Position numbers and translations under genes: made by a program. Shown here piece after piece: positions 1 through 11,419 of a DNA stretch of 64,000 nt. Each line of letters begins with the position of its first letter. Position 1 is the first letter of the stretch. Origin of the DNA: Gymnopus androsaceus JB14. Taxonomy: Eukaryota > Basidiomycota > Agaricomycetes > Agaricales > Omphalotaceae. The stretch is taken from assembly GCA_009733575.1 (NCBI GenBank), contig ML769431.1, positions 186,001 to 250,000 of the forward strand, in the 5' to 3' direction. Below the pieces are notes generated by a model. The model was not told the origin of the DNA, did no database searches, and saw nothing but the letters and a program-made list of their open reading frames with translations.

Positions 1-518
1 GGCCTGTAATTATCATTAGATCTGCACAAGTACTAAAATAGAATGCACACTGACCAGAGCCAAAGTGAATGACTGTAGCCACATATTATAAGAGTTTCAA
101 GCAAATATTTTGAGTTCTTGAACAGAGCGAATGCTGAAGAACCTAACGAACAGCATCGCTGTCGTGTACGGTGGCGCCCCGGGCGGTGTTTACCAAACAA
201 AGACGCGCGAATGGCGTGGGAATAGGACCACTTCCTCCTGCCTGGGCGGTCAGCAAGACCGTGCCGTGCAATTCTTCTCTGTCACTGGGTGCAAATCAAC
301 ATAAGTTTCGTCGGATATAATGAAATCATGCTAAATAAAAATAGGAAATGGCAAGCATTCCAATGAGTCCCGTGCGACTACTCCCTAATTCAGCGGAAGT
401 TCGACGGAGGAGTTATGTACTCATAACTAAGTCAGGATCCTCCCTATTGGAGCGGAGCCCCCGCGGAGAAGTACGGCCAGACTGCCACGCAACCATGATT
501 GCTTTGAAATCGCGCAGC
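1..518. other. Upstream intergenic DNA
   Basis: No gene, RNA or repeat could be supported here. The GC-rich part around 160-260 and the stretch before 519 probably include the upstream regulatory region of the reductase gene that follows, but no specific operator is recognisable. Confidence 0.4.
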
Positions 519-526
519 TATAAAAG
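519..526 (+). promoter_or_regulatory. TATA box of the aldo/keto reductase gene
   Basis: TATAAAAG lies 37-44 bases before the ATG at 563, a normal spacing for a short 5' leader in a basidiomycete gene. It is the best TATA match in the upstream region. Confidence 0.6.
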
Positions 527-562
527 CCTTCAACTCACTGGCATAACGTTTAACAGTCCAAT

Positions 563-2060
563 ATGTCTATCTTCCAACCAGCTCCTGAACCTCCCTCCAA
601 GCTTGGTGTTTACCGAGTGCTTTCTCCTCGTGCAGGCGTGAGAGTGTCTCCGATATGTCTTGGGGCGATGAGTATCGGTACTGATCAAAAGTGGACTAAG
701 GTAGATTCACATTCGTTCGACGCTGGTATATCTGACCTTTATTTATCAGATGATGGGATCTATGGATAAAGAGATCGGGTATGAAGCTCCTGGATACCTA
801 CTACGATATGGGAGGTAACTTTATCGATACGGCGAATGCTTAGTGCGTTGCTCTTCCTTTCGCTATTTCGAGTCACTTGTATATCGGTTTCTAGTCAAAG
901 CGGAACCTCAGAGAAAATCATAGGCGAATGGATGGAGAAGCGAGGAAACCGTGATGAAATAGTTATTGCTACCAAGGTAAGGAGTGTCGCAAGTATTTCC
1001 TCCAGTTGCTAACCTCCGCCATGGCATTACAGTATACAGCGAACTTTAAGCATGGTGATTCCGCCGTCAAACAACAAATCAACTACATTGGAAACCATGC
1101 TAAATCCCTGCGCATCAGTGTAGAGGAGAGCTTGAAAAACCTACGCACTGATTATATTGACATTTTGTACGTTCACTGGTGGGATTCGGAGACCAGTGTC
1201 GAAGAGGTTGTGAATAGTTTGCATAATTTGGTTGTCTCGGGAAAGGTAGTTTATCTGGTATGTTGGCTCTTTTTAATCGTCACAATGATATACCACAGAA
1301 CTAATCCATTTTCCTGCAGGGAATATCCGACGCTCCCGCCTGGGTTGTTTCACAGGCAAATACGTACGCTAGAGAGCAAGGTAAAACACCATTTGCGATC
1401 TATCAAGGTCATTGGAGCGTTCTGGAACGCTCGTTCGAGCGAGACATCATTCCTATGGCGCGTTCGTTGGGTTAGTATCCTCTTCTTACTATTTGAGCGC
1501 ATTATGAATACCAACCTCTCGATTTATATATTTCAGGTTTAGCGCTAGCTCCCTGGGGTGTTGTGGGCAGAGGTAAACTCCGCACAGACGAGGAAGAGGA
1601 ACGTCGTCGCACCACTGGTGAGAACGGGCGTACGGTTTACGGTACTGCTTTCGGCAATTCGTGGGAGCGAAACGAAAACGAAGTGAAGATGAGCCATGCC
1701 TTGGAAAAGGTGGCGAAGGATATCGGCGCGAAGAGTATTACTGCGGGTAAGTAAAGGATTCTCTTCTTGGGCAATGCAATCAAGTATGAACGATTCTTTC
1801 TCTTTGCAGTGGCTATCGCCTACGTGATGCATAAAACTCCCTATGTCTTCCCCATCGTCGGTGGTCGTAAAGTCGAACACCTTGTAGATAACCTGGAGGC
1901 ATTGAGTATCACTCTTACCGATCAGCAAATCCAGGAGTTGGAGAGTGTGCTTTCCGTTTGATATTGGATTCCCGAACAACTTCATTGTAAGTGAAAGCTG
2001 TTGGGACTCTTTCATCGATCCAACTACTAACTCACTTGATGTGAAACTAGGGCGACGGGA
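563..2060 (+). pseudogene. Aryl-alcohol dehydrogenase-type aldo/keto reductase, frameshifted
   Basis: This is an NADPH-dependent aldo/keto reductase of the fungal aryl-alcohol dehydrogenase / norsolorinic-acid-reductase type, a cytosolic TIM-barrel enzyme that reduces aromatic aldehydes. Exons read as 563-700, 750-842, 895-976, 1033-1257, 1320-1470, 1537-1746 and 1810 to about 1955, joined by GT-AG introns of 49-66 bp. The catalytic tetrad is present: D in FIDTAN, Y split across the 842/895 junction (NAYQSGTSE), K in IATK and H in [14 protein letters not shown] near the C-terminus is typical of the family. Two lesions break it. In exon 2 the MGSMDKE part and the KLLDTYYD part are in different frames (one extra base near 775-780). 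An extra T near 1950 separates LESVL from [11 protein letters not shown]. After an intron-like gap at about 1987-2051 only GDG is recognisable, so the 3' end is also truncated. The family is certain; loss of function is an inference from the frame breaks. Confidence 0.85.
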
Positions 2061-3285
2061 GTAGGATGTTGTCGCTCACTGCTAAAACGCAGAGAATGCC
2101 GTATCCGAAGGCCCTTGGACCCTCTTAGACGGCGTTGTTTTTATCAGCAGAGGATACGGAGATCGGTAGGAATGATTGAACAGGCCTCGGATGCGAAAAA
2201 ATGAGCGAAAAGGGAGAAGAATGCGGTTATTGTATTCTCTCAAATGAATTCAGAACACGCGGTAAAAAGGTTTTACGGGGAGAATCTGACCCTTTGGGAC
2301 AGGTGCACGGTATTCAGAATGTGTCGAATTAAATAAGTGAATTGCTGAGGGGTTACATGCTGCCAGGCTGAGTGCTCTAGTTTCCCCGGAGTGACCGAGG
2401 TTTTTGAGATTACTAGAGTTGTGCCCTCCCTCTCTTTGAATTCTTGTATCAGATACCCACATTGGAATCCCTGATGATGGATAGGTTGAGATGCCAGGAG
2501 GAGTTTCTTAGCCACTTTATCTCTTCCATCCGAGTCTGAAGAATCTCTGCCACCTCACCTGTCCTCCAATCTGATTTCTCTTTTCAGTGGCCTATATAAC
2601 CTTGCAGGATTGACTGTTGTGACTGCTTTCCACGTCAGCGACCCAGCCCCGACTCAGATTTTTTCTCTTCGAACCAGTTCCGATCCATCTCAGAATTGGC
2701 TCCACCGTTCAACTTGGCCATTGGAGCTAGATTTGATTTTCCAAATGAATCTGGCACTTTAATCCAAGAGCTAACAAAGCTCACCATTTCGGGTTGTGAT
2801 ACCTAACTTTAGAGATTATGCTCCTACAATGGAAAAGGTAAGCTTGTTCTACGATGCTAGCTATTATTAACACTTGCTTGACTGACAAACTGATACTTAT
2901 TACAGATCGTCGAAGCTCTCCTAGAGCCTTGGGAAGCACCTTTCCTGAAGACATTATCTCGATTTCAGCTATTCTAGGTTTGATGAAAAGAGTATGTAGC
3001 TTACGCATACCGTAGTGCTCAAGCTTGTAGCACAGCGAATCCGGTTTCCGGTACTCGATTATGTGTCTTTCCACACTGTCGGTGGTAGCTGGAATTGGAG
3101 AGGGGATTATTGGAGTGGAAGAGTGGAAATTGGCTGATGTCGATGACTGATTCACGTCCAAAATCCTTGCATTATGGGTTTACTTACTACGCTGACATTG
3201 ATCCGATTCGAAAAATCGCAACAAGGAGCCGATGGGTATTAAGATATTTCAACGAGACATTAGTCGTGAACGTACTTCAATATCA
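2061..3285. other. Intergenic region, no supported gene
   Basis: Short open frames occur on both strands (for example minus 2781-3161, 126 codons), but none shows a recognisable motif, a convincing splice pattern or a good start context. An intron-like GT...CAG stretch at about 2838-2905 on the plus strand hints at a decayed exon pair, but the encoded peptide is not identifiable. Confidence 0.4.
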
Positions 3286-5524
3286 TTATGCACTGAAAAC
3301 AAACCCGCCAGAGCCGACACTCCCAAACACAACACTCTCATCTCCTGCACTACAAAGCCCGCTGCAAAACACCTCCGTTAACCCTCCACCGAACCCTTTT
3401 GAGCCCAAACCCAAATCCGCAGCCTCCAGTGTCGTATTCTCATAATTCATATTGGAAGCTAGTAACAAGGTCTTGCGATCCAAGGTCCACATTCCAGTGT
3501 CGATTCCACTGGTTGTAGTGACTTGTTTGAAGGTTGAGGAGGGATTGAGTATGAAGGCAGACATGTTGGATGGACCTGATGTCAGTGCTAAGGCGAGAGC
3601 GGAAGCGGAAGCTTTGATTTCAGGCGTGGTAGGGTCGTCCCACGAGACAACACCTATCAGAAGGTATTGGATTACCAAGGCAAAGAGGTAAAGGAAGGAA
3701 CGGTACGTACCTAATCCACCATGATTGATGCCGACAATACTTTGGACCACGAATTCTTCGCCGGTCGGGTTCCTAGTCCAATATCTAGAGGAGGGAAGAG
3801 TCAGGGGAGAGCATCGGAAAGCATAAGAACTGCATAGGTACTCTTCAGTCCCAAATCCCTGAGGCACTGTCCAAACGACCTTTTCTAGCTCCCATCCATC
3901 AATAAAAGCCCTCTCAGCAAAGACATCCATTCGAAAAGAGATATCTTTAAAGGACCCTACTCCGTCGATCCCTTGGCAATTGTCACATCTGCGGAACACA
4001 CACATCGTTGGTGAGACGTAGCAGGGAAAGGAATATCTATAATACATACCCACAATCGCCATAATCAACCGTACATGGCGTTCCCCACTCACTGGAAAAG
4101 GTCACATTGTTCCCAATCATATACGTGTCCTGCATCAGCACGTCCGCGCCACTGGCATACTCTGACCAGAAATAATTTTCGCAATTGAGTACGAGGGACA
4201 CTGGGTGGTATCCCGAGCCACCTTTGCCGTCACCTCCGTCGAGTGAGTTGATGAGGAACTGTGCGTGAGTCGTCGCGTTGAGTGGATCGGAGGTGCCGTC
4301 GGGCTCGTCGCCGGTGTACCAGAGCAGGAGATTGGGCCGCGACCTGATTAGCTTGACTTGTTCGCTTACGGACGTATCGTTCATGTATGTGCTAGTCAAT
4401 GGGGAAAACGTTATATCAGTGCGATTGGAATCGATTGAGGAGAAGGTAGTTACTATCTCATGTCATACATCAGCCACAGGCCAGCTTTCTGCATCTTGTC
4501 GAGCACTTCTTCGAGGATGGTGTTGTTCTCAAAAGGTGGAACGGTGTGGACCTATGAGCACCATTTTTGAGAGTCATTCCAAGCAAAGATAGGACAACGC
4601 GTACGACAGTGAATCTGAAAATAGGCAGTCAGAAAAGCAACGCAGCGCATGCATGATTGACCTACCCTTGTTCCTTCAAAGTACTTGAAATCGACAATTC
4701 TGAATCCAAGTATCCCTCAAATTGCGTGTAGAAGCCTAAGCAAAGGGATTGTGACAGCGTCGAACAGATGTATCACGACTCGCATACCAATGGGAAAGAT
4801 TCTTCCATATGGGCCATCCTCCCCAGTCGGAGGTTTTGCCAACAACGTCCCCGAGCGCATATCCATCTTTGTCACACTTCCGATGCTATTTGGCTTTGCA
4901 GGAAGATAGGTCAACAAAGACGACCCGATCACCTCTTCTCCCTCCCCAAGTGACGCAGTACATGTCAAGTTATGCGCTTCAGTCCCGGGTTGCAATGACG
5001 ACAGGGAGAACGGCAAAGCGTGCTTGCTAGCGTTGACCGGAACCGAAGCTGATACAAGTTCCTTGCCGTCGACGAGAACAATGACATCCACTGTCGAGAG
5101 GCTGGAAGCCCGATTGAAAGGAATGGCACCAGATATGTTGGAAAATACTACGGGTAAGTCCACGAGAATCGACACAAATGTAGGATCTGTCGAGTCAAGG
5201 TCTTCAGGAAGGTACGGTTTGACAGCAGGGCCACATCTCAATGCGATCTGAGGCTCGGAGAAAGTTTTGGAAATCGGGAATTGTCCGCCTATGCAAGAGA
5301 AAGGGTCATGAAATGGCGGATAAGAGAAATACGTGAATCGCACCTGGATTTGTCACCGGCTCTGTAATCATATAGTTTTTGCCGCACCTGTATCGAAAAT
5401 GAGTAGATGGAATAGCTGGCAGTAGCAACCATACTCACCATGTCTGAGCATGTACCTCAGCGCAAGCCCAGCTAGTTATCAAGGCGCCCAATAGCGAAAG
5501 TGAAGGCCTCGAAGGGTGAATCAT
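3286..5524 (-). CDS. Secreted TIM-barrel glycosidase-like protein, 10 exons
   Basis: An apparently intact gene of 578 codons. Exons on the minus strand are 5524-5439, 5387-5344, 5288-4788, 4735-4666, 4614-4605, 4551-4454, 4391-4050, 3988-3842, 3784-3711 and 3650-3286; all introns are GT-AG, every junction keeps the frame, and the sum is 1737 nt. The N-terminus MIHPSRPSLSLLGALITSWA followed by CAEVHAQT is a good signal peptide, so the product is probably secreted. An N-terminal beta-rich part is followed by a barrel-like region with LLLWYTGDEPDG around residues 292-302, a Cys-rich turn (CTVDYGDCGCDNCQG), and GGLGVVSWDDPTT near the end of the barrel, then a C-terminal beta domain. This matches a family of fungal secreted proteins usually annotated as glycoside-hydrolase superfamily. 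The acidic pair in GDEPDG could be catalytic, but the substrate is unknown. The ATG at 5524 is chosen because it alone gives a signal peptide. Exon 5 is only 10 nt long. Confidence 0.82.
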
Positions 5525-6229
5525 ACAGGAGATTTAGATGCAAAAGCTGCATCCGATGAGATTTGGAGTATATGTAACTTGTGACCGGAGGATTCCAGAA
5601 CGGTGAGATTCAGAAGGTACAGCACGTTATCACTTCGGACCTCATCGAAGCTTGATTTTCCATGTGCCACAGCGGCACCAGAGATTCGAAGACAGAAGGT
5701 ACGCTGTAGGCACATGATAAGGCCTATATTGAACGAGAATTCCGTGGAATCTATAGTCGAACGATGTTTTTCTCTTAGGGTCACCAAAGAATTTTCGTGT
5801 ATAGAGGAATAGTCTTGAATGAGCGCGAGTGAACACTGAACGTGGATGGAAAGGAAGCTCGGGTCGCGGAATAAACTGTCTGGACGCGTCAGAGTCCGGG
5901 CTCACGTGTATACATTTCCCACGTCTAATGCGCGCCTTCTTCTCTACTTCCATCTTCGTTTGTTCAACGGCGTGCACCCTCCTTCAGCTGATTTTGCGTC
6001 TTTGAGACCTCTTCTCCTATAGCACCGGGGCGGCGTACTTTAACGTCAACCTCGGCTGCTGTATCTTTGAGATCACTTTCTCGGGAGCCTCTTCGCGACA
6101 TCTGTTCTGCTTGTCGTCCCGACCGAATCATCTGTCTTGATAGCAAGGAGGCGTGAACTTGCCTTTGTATTATATAGATTTGTATCGGTGCGTCTTTCTC
6201 ATTTCCTGTTTCCCTTTGCTTAACATGCC
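5525..6229. other. Intergenic region between the glycosidase-like gene and the duplicated segment
   Basis: Minus-strand open frames at 5642-5977 and 5964-6146 have no recognisable domain. Bases about 5790-5880 match 15726-15820 with many CpG-to-TpG/CpA differences, so the duplicated segment may start here rather than at 6230. Confidence 0.4.
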
Positions 6230-6271
6230 ATAGATATCCATAACGAAACTTCGACGAATATTCTTATTAGC

Positions 6272-6784
6272 ATGTCTTCCTTCTCCGAATTCTCTCTTTC
6301 CTATCCCAACTACCACACTCCCCAGAAGAGCGGCTCTCACTCTGAGGATGATTCACCCTAAACCACCTCCGCCCTTATGATCCATTTGACCATAGACCCT
6401 TCATGCCTTTGACACCTCTTGAATGTCGTTCCAAGGCCGAATTGGCACATATGTCTAAGCTCATCTGTCAGCTAGATGACCTTCCCGATGATGAGCTTGC
6501 TTCTCCTTGTCCGTCTGCTCCAGTACTTCCATCTCATATTGAAGCTGTCCCGGATGTTGTGTTGACTTCCCTTACTGCCTGCGCCACCTACCTTGCCATC
6601 TCCAGCTTCGTTTCAATGCGCGAAAAAAGGATGTTCACGTAAATCAAGGTCGAAGTTTTGTGAAACCAAGTTATGTACAAAGTGTTGTACAGCGAGGATT
6701 GAGCGTGACTGCTCACATCATCATCGAAAGTCGTGCTCTTCCTGTAGTCTCTCCCCTGGTCATGGTTGCCAAATATTTGACTGA
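6272..6784 (+). pseudogene. Cys-rich hypothetical gene remnant, copy 1
   Basis: I do not recognise the family. The reading starts MSSFSEFSLSYPNYH at 6272, is interrupted by a frame break near 6360, continues with DDLPDDELASPCPSAPVLPSHIE, and ends in a Cys/His-rich stretch at about 6610-6750: C-x4-C, then C, C, CC and C, then HHH and CSSC. That spacing suggests a small zinc-binding module. Relative to copy 2 it lacks about 200 nt (copy 2 positions about 25700-25900). Copy 2 holds the same pieces at 23512-23745, 25700-25999 and 27702-27830, separated by insertions, so the original was one longer gene. A transposon-associated protein is possible but unproven. Confidence 0.5.
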
Positions 6785-7282
6785 TGATATGAGCTGAACC
6801 TCCAGCGACAGTAACCTCCGGACAACTACCTGTTCCTCCTGCGCGTGTTTCGAGGGATATGGCGCTTGAACTGGCGTCGCGGATAAGTTAACAGAAAGAG
6901 TCTCGTCAGGCGGCGGTTTTGCTGGAGTAACGTCAGCGGGAAATCAGAATCGACCAGAAGAAATGTGTAGTAATTTATATTTGTATCAGGTATGCTTGTT
7001 TAACTATCCAGCCGTGTTTACTAATCATCTGCCCTAAGTAGATGTTGTCGCCAACTATTTTGCTCCGACAGCATTTCTGACTATCCTTCTTAAACCTTGC
7101 ACTCTCGCACCCACTACGCCTCATCAACTGCTCACTATTGGCACGACCGACTGTCAATTGATTGATTGCCGAGGAAGTTGGCATATTTTCGCTGTTCATT
7201 TCAACAGCCGAGAGGAGAACGTACTATGTAGGCAATGATGGTATGTAGTATTTTTCTGCAAAATACATAATAGATAATGTAA
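6785..7282. other. Non-coding part of the duplicated segment
   Basis: Aligns with 27830-27966 plus 29738-30132 of copy 2. No gene is supported. It separates the Cys-rich remnant from the 3' end of the lactone oxidase. Confidence 0.4.
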
Positions 7283-9883
7283 TTAAAAACAACAGAGCCC
7301 CGCTATCCAGCGACGCTTAACTTTCTCAGGGCCAGACGGATTGGAAATAATCTTTGGAGGCTCTTCCACAATCAAACTAGGTTTAACCCCAAAGATGAGC
7401 TGGTCAAGTAAAGGATTCGAGAACCTTTTCCGTGTCTCATCAAGTGAGCTACCCCTCTCGGATGTAATCTTCGACAATATATCCACGAACTCCTCAAGCT
7501 CCTCTGCATACGCATCCTCCCTTAAATACTGAATAACATCTTTCCCTCTCACTTTCAACCCCTGCCACTCCTTTGCCCAATGTGGCCGTATGTTGAGCGG
7601 TTTTCCATTAGCGTCGGTGTAGCTAGCCCACTTGTCCAATATGTGCTGTTTATAATCTTTCCATTCGCTTGGGGTCGTGTTAAGTGTGGTGAGGACTTCG
7701 ATGGAGCATGTTCCAAGGTCGATTGTGCCGCTGAGGTGCTAGTAGCACATTGGATGAGCCGGTGATGCGCATCTCGAGAGTTACACGCATTGGGCAGGTG
7801 TCGAGATTTTTATAGAATGCGGTTATCCCGTCCCACCTATGAGGCATCGATTAGGCTATACTCTGAAACGAATAGCAGCTTGGACGTACCATGCTCTTTG
7901 AATGATACTGTAATCCCTAGTCATTCCTCCCTTCACCGCAGGAATAGGGATCTCCCACTCCGAATCCAAACAACGCATGTTTTCTGTTTGAATAATCAGT
8001 TATACTATATTCATTTGACTGAGTTGGAACTACTCTATATAGAGACGTACGGGTACCCCTCCTAAAGTGCAATGCCTCGCTGACATAGGTATGTATGGCA
8101 TTCTTCTCCTCTGGGACGTCAGGCATCTGAAGCATACCAAATAAACCAAAGATGAATGCCTGCAGCCATCCAGGAAGCGTTTGGTATTTCGACCAGTTGT
8201 TGATGACCTCGGCGAAGAATCCTTCCAGCTTCCAAGAACTCACATTAGAAATCACACACAAAAAACTGAATGGCATTGGCTTACCCATTGGAGAGCGGCC
8301 TGCAAATTACTCGGGTAGGCATCTAACTCTTCGGCGATTGTAACTTCAGCGCGTTGCCATGTGTTGACCCATACATCTGCTTGGAAGGGAAACCAGAACC
8401 ACTCAACATAATACTCCTTCTCAATCGTCTCCTCAAACTTCTTTTGGGCATCAGCGAGCTGTTCTTTGCTGTATTGGGAGATGTCCATCCATGCTGGCGC
8501 CTCGGCATAATCGTAATTCGGTGGTGGAGGGATAGCGAGCGGAGCTGGAATTTTTCTGGGCTGCATCACTGCTTTCTGCATCTTGTCCACACGCAGTGTG
8601 ATGCTCAGCACGACTCCGAGCAAACCGAAGCATCCTGCTGCCGCTCGAAGCTGGGCTGGATCATTAACAGTCTGGATGTTGCCCTGTGGGTCGACGTATT
8701 CCACCTCTGCTACAAGGTCAGATAACGTACTAGTCGAGAGACCTGCTCCGTGGCAAATAGGTGCGTTGGATCCACCAAAGGTGATTTCAACCTGCATATC
8801 GAGCTTAGTTTATTTAATTTTATTTTCACCTCCAAGAGAACTCACCATGATGACATTTAGGGGCAACGCCACAGTCCTATTCTTCAAGCACCATTCACGG
8901 AACTGATCGTTTGTGGTACCAGCACAAATCTTGGCCAAGTACTGGCCGTTGCTCTCGGTTACGTTGATACCTTGGAGATCTGACTTTGCATCGATTACGA
9001 GGACGGAAGGAAGATCAATGGTTGTGGATAACGGGAGTAGGACTACAATGATTTCTCCATCAGCAGAGTACAGATCCCTTTGAAAGCGAACCAGTGAGCC
9101 ACATAAAAACCCAGTATAATGTTGACTGTATAAACGTACCCCCAAGTGTGTCTGAACCCTGCAACCCTAACACGCTTGTTAACCTCAGGTCTCCTCGCCC
9201 ACCTCACAAGATTCTGTACACCAATTCTCGTTCTGGCGGTGAACGTATAGCTGGGTGTATTCTTGACAGTGCGTCCCCAGTTCTGGAATATCTCGTTCTG
9301 CAGGTAGACCATAGGCTTTCCATCGCCTTCCTTGACATCAGGACTCTGCTTCCCTTCGGTTGCGACGAGGTTGATAAAGTCTTTGTAGATGAAGGATGGC
9401 TTCTTCGGAATAGAGTTGAGTGGACTATCCTCTTTTAGAACATCGACACGACCAGTCTTCTCATATTGTCTCGTGAAGGGACCGTCGCTGAGAGTCCAAT
9501 CAGTTGATTATCATTCTCGCACTGGCTGGCATTCGACCAACTTACCCATCTTCCAAAGCGCGCACCAGTGCAGAACCAACAGCGTTCAAGTCACCGTCGA
9601 CTTTGTCCTTGTAAAACTCATTCAGCTCCGGGTCGTTTTTCACGAGTTGGAATAGGTCAGAGAAGAGGTTGCCATTCTGGAGACCTCCCTGGTGCAGACC
9701 TGCGACGATGTTGTACAGGGGTTTAAGGCCGGGATCATTTTCGCTTTCCTTGCGAAGCTCTTCGAGGGGGTCGATGTTAGACGGTACTACACAAGAGGGA
9801 CGCCGAGGCATGAGTTCAAGAAACAAGCCCGGCCGAAAGAGGGATTAATAGCAAGACTTGCCTGCAAAACTCCCGGAAGACAT
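7283..9883 (-). pseudogene. FAD-linked sugar-lactone oxidase-like gene, copy 1 (frameshifted)
   Basis: Near-identical to the gene at 30133-32732 with the same exon plan: start ATG at 9883 (MSSGSFA), a GC-AG first intron, the FAD-binding domain with RVRVAGFRHTW, VEITFGGSNAP..HGAG, HFRR, and the C-terminal RPHWAKEW. The family (D-arabinono-1,4-lactone oxidase / VAO-type flavoproteins) oxidises sugar lactones with FAD. Two differences from copy 2 break it. One extra base lies in the GGTCGATTGTGCC stretch near 7715-7725, so the frame upstream of KQHMLDKWASY is lost. A 4-nt deletion near 8255 (in a stretch that is coding if read through, intronic if spliced) turns WVSQCHSV into a stop. The sequence is otherwise well preserved, so inactivation looks recent. 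Confidence 0.8.
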
Positions 9884-9945
9884 GATACAGCCTGAGTAGC
9901 TCGTTATCTGAGCGGAAGTCTGAGCCCAGAGCTCTGGGGACTCAT

Positions 9946-9953
9946 GCTTTATA
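9946..9953 (-). promoter_or_regulatory. TATA box, lactone oxidase copy 1
   Basis: On the minus strand TATAAAGC begins about 70 nt before the ATG at 9883. Copy 2 has TATAAAAC at the same distance (32795-32802). Confidence 0.5.
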
Positions 9954-10173
9954 GTGAATTCGGCTGCTTCTAGTTGGGGACACTAGTATACCGTATGGCT
10001 AGACCAATTCTGGTCTTCTGCGTCTTGCGCGTGGTTTTTGTTGTCGCGGTGCCGAGCATGAGCCTTGGACCCCCTGGTTGCTGAATTTCCTTAGTCACAG
10101 GTTAGTAATTGCAGAAAAAAAAGACATGAACTCAATGCGGGTTGCCCGACTGGGCCATGAAGTTCAGTTTTGA

Positions 10174-10187
10174 ATATATATATATAT
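10174..10187. repeat. (AT)n microsatellite
   Basis: A run of seven AT units. The same tract, slightly longer, is present in copy 2 at about 33053-33066. Confidence 0.8.
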
Positions 10188-10255
10188 TGCCTCCAGTGCA
10201 GACGACAGGCAGGGGTCCTATTCATATCAGCTCTATAATACCGATGTACATACTG

Positions 10256-10273
10256 TTCTTAGTAGTTCTCCGT
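10256..10273. other. Candidate transposon excision footprint
   Basis: Copy 1 reads TTCTTAGT, AG, TTCTCCGT here. In copy 2 the same place holds a 3.6 kb transposon flanked by TTCTTTGT on both sides. Two degenerate copies of that target sequence separated by 2-3 bases are what imprecise excision of a cut-and-paste element leaves. This is inference; a local duplication would look similar. Confidence 0.5.
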
Positions 10274-10388
10274 CGCCAAAAAACTCATCAATAGCGAAGA
10301 ATCATACTCGACTAGTAGACTGTAGTAGCTCAAGAAAAAAAAACTCAAGTTTTGCGAGAACCGAAATCGAAAAGACAGGTGGAACATA

Positions 10389-10652
10389 CTGTATAATTAC
10401 GACCTAAAGTGCCTGGGTTTTACAAGGGTTTTATGCGTTATGGTGAGAACTTCAAAAAGTGGAGTTCTCAGGCCAAAAATTAGCGTTACGGAAAGAAATT
10501 CTGGTGTTTTTTTGGGCATTTTGGCGCAATTTTTGGAATTTTGAGTTACTATTTTGCAAAATTCAACCCCGTTATGCATTACAATTTTCAAAATGACCAA
10601 GTTCCCAGGGACCGTGTTACGGTTACGGGAACTTTAGGTCGTAATTATACAG
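10389..10652. mobile_element. TA-flanked MITE, 264 bp (Tc1/mariner-type)
   Basis: The ends are inverted repeats starting CTGTATAATTACGACC. TA at 10387-10388 and 10653-10654 is the target duplication. The empty site is at 36860-36875 in the paralogous segment (CATACTCAACAATTG), so both boundaries are directly visible. It has no coding capacity. Confidence 0.93.
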
Positions 10653-10695
10653 TACTCAACAATTGACGAGAGTGGGATTCAAATCCTTTCAGATA

Positions 10696-11114
10696 CTGTA
10701 TCTTTTCGACCATTAGTTCACCAGGTGTTACGTGTTATGCGACGAACTCAGTTCGGCAGCTAATGTTACGCGTTACGCAATTTATTTTAGTTCGTTCGAG
10801 CGAGCCCTAGACGGCGAAATGAGTCCAAATATCAACTCAGAGGCTCCAAGACAAGGACTGGGAATATACCAACCCCAACAACATCCCAGACAAGCGTGAA
10901 AAGAGAAGATGTCGTTGTTGAAAGTTGTGAATCGTGAATGATTTCAAGTTGTATTTTAGCGCTATTTACTCATTTTGTATAACTATTTTAGCGCCGTTAT
11001 GGCTTTAGAAATTTTTAGTTCGGGGGTCAATGTTATGTGTTATGTTTTCAAAAATAGCTTAGTTTGAGGGGGTAGTGCTACACGTTATGCAAACTACTGG
11101 TCGAAAAGATACAG
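10696..11114. mobile_element. TA-flanked MITE, 419 bp
   Basis: Terminal inverted repeats of about 25 bp start CTGTATCTTTTCGACC. TA at 10694-10695 and 11115-11116 is the target duplication, and the paralogous copy has an uninterrupted GATATTATCC. It shares the CTGTAT start with the 264-bp MITE but has a different interior. Confidence 0.92.
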
Positions 11115-11419
11115 TACTATCCAATGTTGATCCAATGCACTGGTTTCTCCAGTCTGGCATTTTAGATTCTATATTCAATCTTCTACCTCTGGAGTCTGCC
11201 TCTCAATCCATACTACGCTTCTTCACTCCGGAAATTAGCCTGAAGCTCATGCACACAACAAAAGGAATTGTCTCAATTGCTGTCCAATTCACTCAAGCAG
11301 GCTGAGCAAGCAGCAGACCAACCTACTTACATAGGAGTAGGAGTTTGAAGGATCAGTGAGTGTCATCACTTACGAACTGGGGATGTATACTATACTCAAA
11401 CTATACTAACTCAGTCTCA
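11115..11419. other. End of copy 1 plus short spacer
   Basis: Bases to about 11306 match 36905-37080. They contain an open stretch (MHWFLQSGILDSIFNLLPLE) found in both copies but not recognised as a known domain. Beyond 11306 nothing is supported. Confidence 0.35.

Larger units (their letters stand above)
6230..11310 (+). repeat. Segmental duplication, copy 1
   Basis: This segment reappears in the same order and orientation at about 23490-37080. Matching blocks are about 6230-6575 with 23490-23745, 6565-6645 with 25900-25999, 6640-6930 with 27702-27966, 6930-10260 with 29738-33147, and 10270-11310 with 36748-37080. Copy 1 carries two TA-flanked MITEs (10389-10652 and 10696-11114) absent from copy 2. 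Copy 2 carries several large insertions absent here. Similarity stops at CAGGCTGAG on the right in both copies. Confidence 0.88.

Noticed and set aside
2781..3161. Minus-strand 126-codon frame
   Set aside because: No recognisable motif, no support from splice sites or composition.
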